From assembly GCF_000420705.1 (NCBI RefSeq), contig NZ_ATVL01000011.1:124001-188000 (forward strand): DNA of 64,000 nucleotides. Reading direction: 5' to 3'. The stretch's first letter is position 1, and every line of letters begins with the position of its first letter. Positions 53,207-61,850 of this stretch are shown here, piece by piece. The stretch is from Hymenobacter norwichensis DSM 15439. GTDB lineage: Bacteria; Bacteroidota; Bacteroidia; Cytophagales; Hymenobacteraceae. The position numbers and the translations under genes were made by a program. The notes under the pieces were generated by a model, which was given only the letters and a program-made list of their open reading frames with translations, did no database searches and was not told the DNA's origin.

Positions 53207-53270
53207 GATTGGATAAGTGGGTGATTAGATGAGTGAAGCAGCCTCCATTCAGTCACCCACTCGTCCAATC
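53207..53270. repeat. Imperfect inverted repeat between convergent genes
   Basis: Arms 53207-53230 and 53247-53270 pair at about 20 of 24 positions (GATTGGATAAGTGGGTGATT and its complement). It belongs to the GTGA-rich end-of-gene hairpins and may act as a terminator for both genes. Confidence 0.65.
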
Positions 53271-53271
53271 C

Positions 53272-53898
53272 TTACCAGCCTACTTTCGAGCCAAAACCTA
53301 GCGTTAAGATATCGGTGGGGGAGATGCCGCCTTTATTGGGCAAAAGGCTGAGCAGGTATAGATCGTTGGTACCCAGTTCGGCGTAGGCGGATACGCGGGA
53401 GGGATTGGGGTGCTGCACAGTGGCAATACCAGCGTAAGTGAGGCGAGGCGTCACAAACAAGCCAGTACGTACTTTGGTGGAAAAAAAGTAGTAGCCGGGC
53501 GTGTAAGTGCTAGGGTCTTTACTGTCGCGGATGGTGGCGCCATGGGTGTAGTTGACGTAGCCGCCTACCCCCGCGCTAGCCCGCCAATGGTTGCCGAAAG
53601 TGGGCCGGATAGGCAAGTAGGTAGCCTTGAAGGTAAAGATGGTGAGCGGCTTGCTGCTGAAGCGGCGAGGCACGTAGCCCACCAATACCTCCGGCTCCAG
53701 CCGTTGATGCGCCAGCTGTACCCCGCCACCAAGTGCCACCGTGCCCGCTCCGCCTCCTACGTGCAGCGTCAGAAAAAACGGTGCTTTACCGGGCATCAAC
53801 GGGTCTTGCTGGCCTGACTGGCCTTGCGCAGGTAGGTTACCTGCCAGACCAGCCACCACAAGCCCACTGAAAAGCAGTTGCCGTCCATCGAAAAGCAT
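53272..53898 (-). CDS. Beta-barrel-like protein, paralogue 1
   Basis: A 208-residue exported protein starting at ATG 53898 (signal ends LPAQG). It aligns along most of its length with the gene upstream: LEPEVLVGYVP here against LETDILVGYVP there, YVNYTHGATI against YLSYTHGTIN, and YAELGTNDLYL against YYELGTNDLYL. The two form a tandem pair. Probably an outer-membrane barrel of unknown role. Confidence 0.78.
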   Translation of the reverse strand: MLFDGRQLLFSGLVVAGLAGNLPAQGQSGQQDPLMPGKAPFFLTLHVGGGAGTVALGGGVQLAHQRLEPEVLVGYVPRRFSSKPLTIFTFKATYLPIRPTFGNHWRASAGVGGYVNYTHGATIRDSKDPSTYTPGYYFFSTKVRTGLFVTPRLTYAGIATVQHPNPSRVSAYAELGTNDLYLLSLLPNKGGISPTDILTLGFGSKVGW

Positions 53899-53930
53899 GG
53901 GTGTCAAATTGATAACGAGTGTAAGAGCAA

Positions 53931-54533
53931 CTACAAGTCCATCTTCAGCCCTAATCCCAGCGTGAGGATTTCGGTGAAGTTCATGCCCTTGATGTTGGGT
54001 ACGTAGCTGGCCAAATACAGGTCGTTGGTGCCTAGCTCGTAGTACGCCGAAATCCGGCGTGTACGGCCAGGGTTGGCGGCGCGGGGGGCCAGGTAGCTCA
54101 AGCGCCCGCCCAGTAGTAAGCCCACACGGGTGTCCGTCGAAAACCAGTAGTAGCCTTTGGTGTACTGGAACGGCTCTTCATCGTTGATGGTGCCGTGGGT
54201 GTAGCTCAGGTACATGCCAATGGTGAGGGGCCGCAGCTGAAATTTCTGGCCTAGCGGCACGGTGTACGGCGAGTACAGTACCTTGGCCGTAGCAATGGAC
54301 AGGGCCGAGCCGGCCAATTTCTCCGGTACGTAGCCCACCAGAATGTCGGTTTCCAGCCGGTCGCGCACGGCTACAAAGCCAACCCCGCCGGACACCACAC
54401 CCGCGCCGCCCGCCGTTTGCAGTGCCACATGGTGCAGCCGATACCAAGGATGAGCCACCGAATCGGGCGCGGCAGATTGGCCCAGTGCGGGCACGGCGGC
54501 ACTCAGCCAGAACAAGGATAGAAGGCCGCGCAT
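53931..54533 (-). CDS. Beta-barrel-like protein, paralogue 2
   Basis: A 200-residue exported protein starting at ATG 54533, whose start overlaps the stop of the phosphoesterase (TGATG). The signal peptide is MRGLLSLFWLSAAVPALGQ. It shares blocks with paralogue 1 (see there) but has its own N-terminal segment. The overlap with the phosphoesterase stop implies translational coupling, so the phosphoesterase and the two barrels are probably one operon. Confidence 0.8.
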   Translation of the reverse strand: MRGLLSLFWLSAAVPALGQSAAPDSVAHPWYRLHHVALQTAGGAGVVSGGVGFVAVRDRLETDILVGYVPEKLAGSALSIATAKVLYSPYTVPLGQKFQLRPLTIGMYLSYTHGTINDEEPFQYTKGYYWFSTDTRVGLLLGGRLSYLAPRAANPGRTRRISAYYELGTNDLYLASYVPNIKGMNFTEILTLGLGLKMDL

Positions 54534-55372
54534 CAGAAAGCTATGGTTTTGAGGCGGAACTTCGGTTGGTCGTTGGCGTCGTTCCACACCGTCAGAATCA
54601 CGTATTGGTTTTTCTGAAACGAGTAGGAGCTGATGTACGTCACGCCGTCATCAAATGGCTCACTCACCCCAAACGAGTGCGTGTGGCCGTTCAGCGCAAA
54701 TGTGAGCTTGGGAGCTACTTCCAACGCCTTAGCATACGGTTCGGTCAGCTTTGGATCGAAGTCGCCATCTAGGGGGGGCACGTGGCACAGCACCACTTGG
54801 CGCTTGGCCCCATCGAGGCTACGGGTTTGCTGTTGCAGCCAGCCGATATCCGGAATGCGGCCGTTGAAGTTGTACTCCCGGCTGTTGGTGTCGATGAGGG
54901 TGAACTTGGTGTCGCCGTACACAAACGAGTAGTTCAGCGGCCCAAACACATGCTGGTATGCCTCCCGACCGTTGCCCACTTGGTCGTGGTTGCCAATAAC
55001 GGTGAGGTAGGGAATGTCGAGCTTGCTGAGCCGGTCGTCCACCCAGCGCATCTCGCGGGCCAGCCCAAAGTCGGAAATGTCGCCGGCTACTACCATAAAG
55101 GACAAGCCCGATTGTTGGTTCACGCTTTCCACCAGCTTTTCGGCGTGGTCGTAGAAGCGCTGGGAGTCGCCGGTAAATACGAAGCGTAGGGTGTCGCCGG
55201 CGCGAAGTGGATTGGTAGCCATGCGCGCCAAGTTCTTGGCAGTCAGGTTGCTTTGTTCTTTCGAGCCGTTGTAGGCGTTTGGGCTGAATTCGAGCAGCTC
55301 GCAGCCGCTGAGCAGCCCTAGGGCTGCCACGCAGCCCGCCCAGCGGAGCTGGGGCAGAGTAGAAAATAGCAT
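54533..55372 (-). CDS. Lipoprotein metallophosphoesterase
   Basis: A 279-residue protein starting at ATG 55372 with a lipobox LLSGC. The calcineurin-type metal set is visible in order: FVFTGDSQRF, VAGDISDFG, VIGNHDQVG, LCHVPPLDG and LNGHTHSFG. It lies on the outer face of a membrane as a lipoprotein and probably hydrolyses a phosphate monoester or diester. The substrate is not known. Confidence 0.88.
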   Translation of the reverse strand: MLFSTLPQLRWAGCVAALGLLSGCELLEFSPNAYNGSKEQSNLTAKNLARMATNPLRAGDTLRFVFTGDSQRFYDHAEKLVESVNQQSGLSFMVVAGDISDFGLAREMRWVDDRLSKLDIPYLTVIGNHDQVGNGREAYQHVFGPLNYSFVYGDTKFTLIDTNSREYNFNGRIPDIGWLQQQTRSLDGAKRQVVLCHVPPLDGDFDPKLTEPYAKALEVAPKLTFALNGHTHSFGVSEPFDDGVTYISSYSFQKNQYVILTVWNDANDQPKFRLKTIAF

Positions 55373-55690
55373 ACAGGGAGGCCAAAAGACCAACAAACCA
55401 TGCCCTCCACAACGGAAGGCAAAGATTACATACTATCGTAGGACCCTCCTGGTTTTTGAATTAAGCAGTGCTAAAGCTTGTCGCTAGCTGGCATCACACA
55501 AGCGTTTCCATTGAAAACGCGCCGCACTTTACAGGCGAGCCAAAAAGACTAACCTAAAGCAATTCTGTTTTTCTTTCGAGTTTCCGAAAAATAATGTGCC
55601 CGCCGTGCTGAAAACTACACCCTAAGTCCAGGTTCGGTACAACACGCTGCTTCCTACAACGCGTAAGCTCATCGGCAAACAGGCAACTAC
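55373..55690. other. Intergenic region without a gene
   Basis: A 318-bp gap between the esterase stop and the phosphoesterase start. A small GCGTTT...AAACGC inverted repeat is present but weak. Nothing else can be supported. Confidence 0.4.
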
Positions 55691-56551
55691 CTAACGAGCT
55701 GGCGTTGCGGTTTTCGGCTGCGGCTTCAGGGTCATTCGGAAGGCCTTGAGAGCCGCCGGATGATAGATGGTGCCGTGGGTTTCCTGGGGCATGGGCTCGT
55801 AGTGCCAGGTAAGGCGCTGCCCGGTTTTGCCGCGTAGGATTTCGGTTAGGCGCTGGGTACCCGCTACAATTTCGGGCTCGTTGCTGGTGGCCAGGAAGAG
55901 CGTTTTAGTGGTGCCTTTCTGGTTATCCAGCAAGCGGCTGACGTCCTTTACCAGTTGCTCGTTATTCCACCACAGGCTGGGGTCGAAGGCCAGATACGTG
56001 TCGAACAGGTCGGGTTCCAGCAGCAGGGTTTCCACCACAAACAAGCCCGCTAACGACTCACCCACAATGGCGGTTTCGGCGGTGGTGCGGTAGCGGCGCT
56101 TCACTTCCGGCATCAACTCCTGGCGGATAAACTGCCGGAACACCGCCGAGCCACCCACGCGGAGGGCAATCTGCTTGTCTTTCGGGTTAGTGGTCGGGCC
56201 GGTCAGGTCGCGCCGCCGCTCGGTGTTCTCAATGCCCACTACCAGAAACGGCCGCATCGTCTCGTTGCCCACCGATACCTGCACTAAGCCCGCTACGTGC
56301 AGAAAGTCCTCGGCCAAGCCTCCATCCGGCATGTACAGCACCGGCAGGCGCAAGTCCTTGGATTCAGCGTAGCCCGTGGGTAAGTAGACGTTGATGCGGC
56401 GCGTTTCGCCCAGCACTTTCGAGGCAATGGTAAACGTCTGACCAATTACCAGCGGGGCAGCTTTAGCCGGCTTGATGCTTTGCTGGCCTACTGCTGTGAA
56501 CAGGAACAAACAAGGCAGTAACAAGAAAAGCAGCGCGCGTAGACGAGTCAT
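55691..56551 (-). CDS. Alpha/beta hydrolase, esterase D-like
   Basis: A 286-residue secreted hydrolase starting at ATG 56551 (signal about 1-22). The nucleophile motif is IVGESLAGLFV, and the domain has LPVLYMPDGG and PFLVVGIENTERRRDLTGP, typical of the putative esterase family that includes ferri-siderophore esterases such as IroE and Fes relatives. The late His (ETHGTIYHPA) completes the triad. The substrate could be a siderophore or a simple ester. Confidence 0.85.
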   Translation of the reverse strand: MTRLRALLFLLLPCLFLFTAVGQQSIKPAKAAPLVIGQTFTIASKVLGETRRINVYLPTGYAESKDLRLPVLYMPDGGLAEDFLHVAGLVQVSVGNETMRPFLVVGIENTERRRDLTGPTTNPKDKQIALRVGGSAVFRQFIRQELMPEVKRRYRTTAETAIVGESLAGLFVVETLLLEPDLFDTYLAFDPSLWWNNEQLVKDVSRLLDNQKGTTKTLFLATSNEPEIVAGTQRLTEILRGKTGQRLTWHYEPMPQETHGTIYHPAALKAFRMTLKPQPKTATPAR

Positions 56552-56622
56552 AGAGTGGTTTTTTGAGGCAGATTTCAAAGCACTTGTGTAGCAGCGAATA
56601 AGCCCACAGTAACAGATATGGA

Positions 56623-56722
56623 CGTCATGCAGAGGCGGAGCCGAAGCATCTTGCGTGCTGACGTCAGGATTATTATTCCAGCGTTAGCACGCGAGATGCT
56701 TCGGCTCCGCCTCTGTATGATG
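56623..56722. repeat. Palindromic dispersed repeat, copy C
   Basis: Arms 56623-56663 and 56682-56722 (41 bp, about 4 mismatches). It opens CGTCATGCAGAGGCGGAGCC and continues GAAGCATCTTGCGTGCTGACG. It shares blocks with copies A and B. It lies in the gap between the esterase and the regulator/reductase gene. Confidence 0.88.
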
Positions 56723-56774
56723 GCCTTTGTTAGTGCTTGAAAAACAAGTGTTTACAAGCAAGATGCCACGCGGC

Positions 56775-58436
56775 CTACTCGTCCAGATACTGGTGCACGA
56801 ACTTGATGGCCATGGAGCCTTCGCCCACCGCTGATGCTACGCGGGCCATTGCCCCAGCCCGACTGTCGCCGGCGGCGAATACGCCGGGCACGCAGGTTTC
56901 GAGCAGGTAGGGTTCCCGGAGGTGTTTCCAGGAGGTGGCATAACGTGGGTCGAGTACCAAGTCGCGGCCGGTGAGCAGGAAGCCTTTCGCGTCGCACAAG
57001 GCAAGGTTGCATACCCACTCGGTGCTAGGCTTGGCACCAATGAACACGAACAGCGCCCGTGCGGTCTTCTTGGTCAGCTCCCCGTTGGTTTTCAGCACCA
57101 CCGCTTCCAGGTGATCTTGCCCGCACACCTCGGCTATTTCCGTGAACGGCAGAATTTCGATATTAGGCGTATTGCCAATCTGCTCAATTAGATACGCCGA
57201 CATTGAGGCCGCCAACGACTTGCCCCGGATGACGATGAACACATTGCGGGCGTAGGTGGCTAAGTACATGGCTGCCTGTCCCGCTGAGTTGCCGCCGCCC
57301 ACAATGTACACGTCCTGCTGGTCGCAGGAGCGGGCCTCGGTGCGAGCCGCACCGTAATACACGCCAGCGCCGCTGAGGCGGTCCATGCCGGGCACATCGA
57401 GGGTGCGGTAGCTGACGCCGGTGGTGAGCACCACGGCGCGGGTGCGCACTTTGCTGCCATCAGTGAGGGTCAGTACTTTATAGCCGTCCTGCACGCACAT
57501 CTCCGTTACCTCCTGCGGCGCCAGAATTTCGGCACCTAAGCGCACGGCCTGCGCCCAGGCCCGGTGCGCCAGCTCCGACCCGCTCAAGCCTGTTGGGAAG
57601 CCCAGGTAATTTTCGATGCGGGAGCTGCTACCGGCTTGCCCACCAAAGGTTTGGCGTTCAATCATCAGGGTTTTTAGGCCTTCGGAAGCGCCATATACGG
57701 CCGCTGCCATACCCGATGGGCCAGCCCCGATTACCACCACATCGTACAGCTCCTGGGTGGCCGTGAGGGTAAGCCCGATGTGCTGGGCCAAGTCGGTTTT
57801 GCTGGGCTGCGCCACTGCCACGCCATCCTCGTAAATCACCACGGGTAGGTCGGCGGCCGTGAGGCCTTTGGCGGTCAGTATCTCTTGCGCTTCGGGGTTG
57901 GTTTCGAAATCCAGCCACTGAAAGCCAACCATGTAGCCGCTCAGGAAGTCCTTGATTTCGTGTGACAACGGCGACCATTGGAAGCCGATAAGCCGCAGGC
58001 CGCTATACTTGGGCCGGTACTCGCGCTGCCAGGCGCCCAGCAAATCGTGGAGGGTAGGGTAAAGGAGCTGCTGGGGTGGGTCCCAGGGCTTCATCAGGTA
58101 ATGGTCGAGGCGGGCGTTGTTGATGGCCCGGATGGCCGCTTCGGTATCGGCGTAGGCGGTGAGCAGTACCCGCTTGGCATCCGGAAAAATACCCCGCGCC
58201 TCCGACAGTAGCTCCACCCCCTCCATGCCTGGCATCCGCTGGTCGGCCAGAATCAAAGCCAGCGGCTCTTCCCGCGCCCGTAGCTCGTGCAAGGTGGTTA
58301 GAGCTTCCTCGCCCGAGTTGGCCCGCAGAATGCGGTAATCGCGCCGAAACTCACTGCGCAAGTCCCGGTCTATGGCATTAAGTACTTGCGTATCATCGTC
58401 AACTGCCAGGATAATCGGTTTTTTTGCGGTAGCCAT
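56775..58436 (-). CDS. Response regulator fused to thioredoxin reductase-like protein
   Basis: A 553-residue three-part protein starting at ATG 58436. Residues 6-125 are a receiver domain with Asp 65 (LILADQRMPGMEG) and Lys 117 (KPW). Residues 145-225 look thioredoxin-like (LPVVIYEDGVAV has a cis-Pro style loop). From about 232 it is an FAD/NAD-binding reductase (VVIGAGPSGMAAAVYGA, YIVGGGNSAGQAAMYLA, VFAAGDSRAGA). No CxxC pair is visible, so it is not a standard thioredoxin reductase. Phosphorylation by the kinase upstream probably controls a redox step. Confidence 0.9.
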   Translation of the reverse strand: MATAKKPIILAVDDDTQVLNAIDRDLRSEFRRDYRILRANSGEEALTTLHELRAREEPLALILADQRMPGMEGVELLSEARGIFPDAKRVLLTAYADTEAAIRAINNARLDHYLMKPWDPPQQLLYPTLHDLLGAWQREYRPKYSGLRLIGFQWSPLSHEIKDFLSGYMVGFQWLDFETNPEAQEILTAKGLTAADLPVVIYEDGVAVAQPSKTDLAQHIGLTLTATQELYDVVVIGAGPSGMAAAVYGASEGLKTLMIERQTFGGQAGSSSRIENYLGFPTGLSGSELAHRAWAQAVRLGAEILAPQEVTEMCVQDGYKVLTLTDGSKVRTRAVVLTTGVSYRTLDVPGMDRLSGAGVYYGAARTEARSCDQQDVYIVGGGNSAGQAAMYLATYARNVFIVIRGKSLAASMSAYLIEQIGNTPNIEILPFTEIAEVCGQDHLEAVVLKTNGELTKKTARALFVFIGAKPSTEWVCNLALCDAKGFLLTGRDLVLDPRYATSWKHLREPYLLETCVPGVFAAGDSRAGAMARVASAVGEGSMAIKFVHQYLDE

Positions 58437-58437
58437 A

Positions 58438-58566
58438 AGGTGAAATTGTGAACTAATGAAAGGGTGAATTTGATGTGCTAGTGAAAGAGTGAGTTGATAT
58501 TTTGCTAGTGGTTTCTTGCGCCAGCAGAATGTCAACTCACCCTCTCTCTAGCTCACCATTTCACCA
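58438..58566. repeat. Imperfect inverted repeat between kinase and regulator
   Basis: Arms 58438-58473 and 58530-58566 pair at about 28 of 36 positions, rich in GTGAA-like units. It spans the end of the kinase gene and the regulator start. Confidence 0.6.
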
Positions 58567-59951
58567 ATGGGGAGCCAGGCGCAGAACTCGGTGTGGCCGG
58601 GTTGGGAGCTAACTTCCAGTTTGCCGCCGTGGGTTTCAATGGTGCGCAGGGCAATGTCGAGGCCCAGGCCAGTGCCCTCGCCGGCGGGCTTGGTGGTGAA
58701 GAACGGCTCCAAGATGCGGGGCAGAATATCGGCCGGAATGCCAGGGCCATTGTCGACAACAAATACCCGCACATACTCTCCGTCGAGGCGGGTGCGCAGC
58801 GTGATTTCGCCACCCGGCGGCAGGGCGTCCAAGGCGTTGTCGATGAGGTTGGTCCACACTTGGTTGAGGCTGCTGACCTGCCCGCTGACTTTCGGCAAGT
58901 CGGGTGCATAGTCACGCACGATGTTGATGTTTTTCTCGCGCAACTGATAGTTAAGCATGTTCACGGTGCTTTCCAGGCCTTCGTGCACATCAAGCGGAGC
59001 GAAACCGCCGGCGCGGTCCATGTGCGAGTAGGTTTTCACGTTGGTAACCAGCGTACTAATACGCCCGCCCGCTTCCTGCACATCCTGAATTAGGCGCTGC
59101 ATGGTAAGCTGGGTGGAAAGCCAAATTAGCGCCGCTGGGCGCGACGGCTCGGGCAGGGCTGCCGTGGCCGTTTCGAGTTGCGCGGGCATTAGTCCGGCAT
59201 CGAGTAGGCCGGTAGCCAGCGTGTAGGGGTCGGGCACTTGCTGGGTATCCAGCCAATCAATCAGCTCGTCTTCCCGGTCGGCGCGTGCTAGGCCCGAGAG
59301 TGGTGGGCCGGTGGGTGGGGGCGTGGCGGCCAGGGTGGTAAGGGCAGCCAGCGCGGCCGGCTCGGGGCAATGGTGCAGCAAGTTGCCGAACTGGGTGGGG
59401 GCGGCGTGCAGGCGAGTAGCCAGTGCCTCGGCGGCCCGCACAATGGCGGCGGCCGGGTTGTTGAGCTCATGCGCCAGGCCTGCCGACAGTTTGCCTAAAG
59501 CCCGCAGCTTTTCGTCGCGCTCCTGGCCGCGGGCCTCGTTGCGGACCCGGTCACTCATCAAGCCTACCAGCCGCTGCACTAAGTCGGGGCTGATGCGCTC
59601 TAGTTCCGGGAAGTGCTTGCGGTGGAGCAGCAGCACTACCGTTTCGCCAATGGCCACGCTCAGTCCCGCAATAACTTGGAGGCGAGAGTACGGCAGCACC
59701 CCGCTCACTTGGCCGGCTTCCACCCGAAAAATCGGTTCCCGGTTGCCGTTGCGAATGGCGTAGAACTGGATACCACCCTTGAATATCATCACCATAAACT
59801 CGGCCGGGTCGCCGGGCTGCATAATGGTCTGGCCCCCGGTGAATTCACGCTGCTCACCGTTCGCAAGCAGCCATTCCAACGTTTCAATTGGCAAATCGGC
59901 TAGCAGTGGAATCGTAGTGAAATCAACGAGGGTAAGCAACGGAGCAGCCAT
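58548..59951 (-). CDS. Histidine kinase with cyclic-nucleotide-binding domain
   Basis: A 467-residue kinase starting at ATG 59951. Residues 8-120 are a cNMP-binding-type domain (ITMQPGDPAEFMVMIFKGG, IGETVVLLL). The DHp motif AGLAHELNNPAAAIV has His 161. A 150-residue helical region follows, then an ATP domain with NLIDNALDALPPGG, VDNGPGIP, PFFTTKPAGEGTGLGL. No membrane segment. It is followed after 111 bp by the fused response regulator, which makes a complete pair. The ligand could be a cyclic nucleotide or something else. Confidence 0.9.
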   Translation of the reverse strand: MAAPLLTLVDFTTIPLLADLPIETLEWLLANGEQREFTGGQTIMQPGDPAEFMVMIFKGGIQFYAIRNGNREPIFRVEAGQVSGVLPYSRLQVIAGLSVAIGETVVLLLHRKHFPELERISPDLVQRLVGLMSDRVRNEARGQERDEKLRALGKLSAGLAHELNNPAAAIVRAAEALATRLHAAPTQFGNLLHHCPEPAALAALTTLAATPPPTGPPLSGLARADREDELIDWLDTQQVPDPYTLATGLLDAGLMPAQLETATAALPEPSRPAALIWLSTQLTMQRLIQDVQEAGGRISTLVTNVKTYSHMDRAGGFAPLDVHEGLESTVNMLNYQLREKNINIVRDYAPDLPKVSGQVSSLNQVWTNLIDNALDALPPGGEITLRTRLDGEYVRVFVVDNGPGIPADILPRILEPFFTTKPAGEGTGLGLDIALRTIETHGGKLEVSSQPGHTEFCAWLPIGEMVS

Positions 59952-60284
59952 AGCAAAACGTGGAATAAGCAGCAAGAACGGTGGTCCTGACGAAAAAAGC
60001 AGGACAATTCTGATTACTAAATATACAACAACAAGATAGCGCCCTGAATGAAGGCGCTTTTCAAAGTGAGCGTAAGGCAACAAAGGGCTGGATAGACTAG
60101 AAGCATCTCTTTGATTATACCGCTCGAAAAGTTTGCCTTCTTCATAGCTACGGCATGAGCGGCCGACGGCCCAGCTGAACGTAGGGAGACTTTTTGTCTT
60201 GCACCAGCAGTGTGTCAAAAACTGTTTCTTGCCAAACTTTTCTGCCCGTTCCGGCATTATAGCTATTCCTCCCAACCCCTGTCA
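59952..60284. other. Divergent region between kinase and radA
   Basis: A 333-bp gap. AGCGCC...GGCGCT at 60038 with four T residues is a small plus-strand hairpin of uncertain meaning. No gene, riboswitch or clear promoter. Confidence 0.4.
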
Positions 60285-61670
60285 ATGGCCAAGCTCAAGA
60301 CCCTCTATTTTTGCCAAAACTGCGGTGCCCAATCGGCCAAATGGATAGGCCGTTGCCCGAGTTGCGGTGAATGGAATACCTACGTTGAAGAAGTAATTCA
60401 GAAAGAAGAAACTACGGCTAACAACGCCTGGAAAGCTAGTACCTCGGTAGGGACCACCAGCAAAGCGGCCCGTCCCCGCGTTATATCCGACATCATATTT
60501 GAAGAAGAGCCCCGTATCCGCACCCAAGATGGCGAGCTAGACCGGGTGCTGGGTGGCGGCTTGGTACCAGGTTCATTGGTGCTGATTGGGGGCGAGCCGG
60601 GCATCGGTAAAAGTACACTCATGCTCCAGATTGCCATGACGTTGCGCCAGCTTAAGGTGCTCTACGTGTCAGGTGAGGAGAGCGAGCAGCAAATCAAGAT
60701 GCGGGCCGAACGGCTTGGCGAGCAGCACCCCAACTGCTACATCCTCACCGAAACCAACACCCAGAACATCTTCAAGCAAATCGACCAGCTGCAACCCAAC
60801 GTGGTAGTCGTCGATTCCATCCAGACCCTGCACTCAGGCCTCGTGGAGTCGGGGGCGGGTTCGGTGAGCCAGGTGCGCGAGTGCACGCAAGAGCTACTCA
60901 AGTACGCCAAGGAAACTGGCGTGCCCGTGCTACTTATCGGTCATATTACCAAAGACGGCTCTATTGCCGGCCCAAAAATCTTGGAGCACATGGTAGACAC
61001 CGTGCTGCAGTTTGAAGGCGACCGGCACCTGAGCTACCGGATTCTGCGCACCATTAAGAACCGGTTCGGCTCCACTTCCGAGTTGGGTATCTATGAGATG
61101 CAAGGCACGGGTTTGCGGCAAGTGAGCAACCCCAGCGAGATTTTACTTAGCCAGCGCACCGAGAGCCTCAGCGGCATGGCCATCGGGGCCACGCTGGAAG
61201 GCAACCGGCCGCTATTGGTGGAAGTGCAAGCCCTTGTAACACCCGCCACCTACGGCACTCCTCAGCGCAGCTCCACCGGCTTCGATGCCAAGCGCTTGAA
61301 TATGCTGCTGGCAGTTCTCGAAAAGAGAAGCGGCCTGCGCCTCGGCCAGCACGATGTGTTTCTCAATATTGCCGGCGGCCTGCGCCTCGATGACCCCGCG
61401 CTGGACCTTGCCGTGTGCGCCGCTGTGGTCAGCAGCCTCAACGACGTGCCGATTCGGGGTGAAATCTGCTTGGCGGCAGAGGTGGGCCTAAGTGGAGAAA
61501 TCAGGGCCGTGAGTCGGCTCGACCAGCGCCTGAGTGAGGCCGAAAAGCTTGGTTTTGCTGAGATGTACATATCCCATTTCAACGCGCGCGGTTTGGATAT
61601 GTCCCGCTACGGGATTCGGGTGCAGCCAGCTGGCCGTTTAGATGAAGTATTGCAGGGTTTGTTTGGATAA
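60285..61670 (+). CDS. radA: DNA repair ATPase RadA
   Basis: A 461-residue RecA-like protein starting at ATG 60285. The N-terminal C4 zinc finger is CQNCG...CPSCGEW. Walker A is GGEPGIGKST, the RadA-specific KNRFGSTSELG motif is present, and the C-terminal Lon-protease-like domain (LNIAGGLRLDDPALDLAVCAAVVSS) is complete. It acts in branch migration during recombination. Ordinary and complete. Confidence 0.95.
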   Translation: MAKLKTLYFCQNCGAQSAKWIGRCPSCGEWNTYVEEVIQKEETTANNAWKASTSVGTTSKAARPRVISDIIFEEEPRIRTQDGELDRVLGGGLVPGSLVLIGGEPGIGKSTLMLQIAMTLRQLKVLYVSGEESEQQIKMRAERLGEQHPNCYILTETNTQNIFKQIDQLQPNVVVVDSIQTLHSGLVESGAGSVSQVRECTQELLKYAKETGVPVLLIGHITKDGSIAGPKILEHMVDTVLQFEGDRHLSYRILRTIKNRFGSTSELGIYEMQGTGLRQVSNPSEILLSQRTESLSGMAIGATLEGNRPLLVEVQALVTPATYGTPQRSSTGFDAKRLNMLLAVLEKRSGLRLGQHDVFLNIAGGLRLDDPALDLAVCAAVVSSLNDVPIRGEICLAAEVGLSGEIRAVSRLDQRLSEAEKLGFAEMYISHFNARGLDMSRYGIRVQPAGRLDEVLQGLFG

Positions 61671-61850
61671 AACAGGCAAAATGAATGTTCTTTAATTCAC
61701 AACGAAAAAAAGGCCTTAGTTGGATTGGATTATCACAACCTAAATGCCTTATCTTCGATACGTGAATTGACTTTTACCGCGAATGATGCACATGTGAGTT
61801 GATTGCTTTCATGTATCATACCGGTATTATCCTCGTGTTATCAGCTTGAA

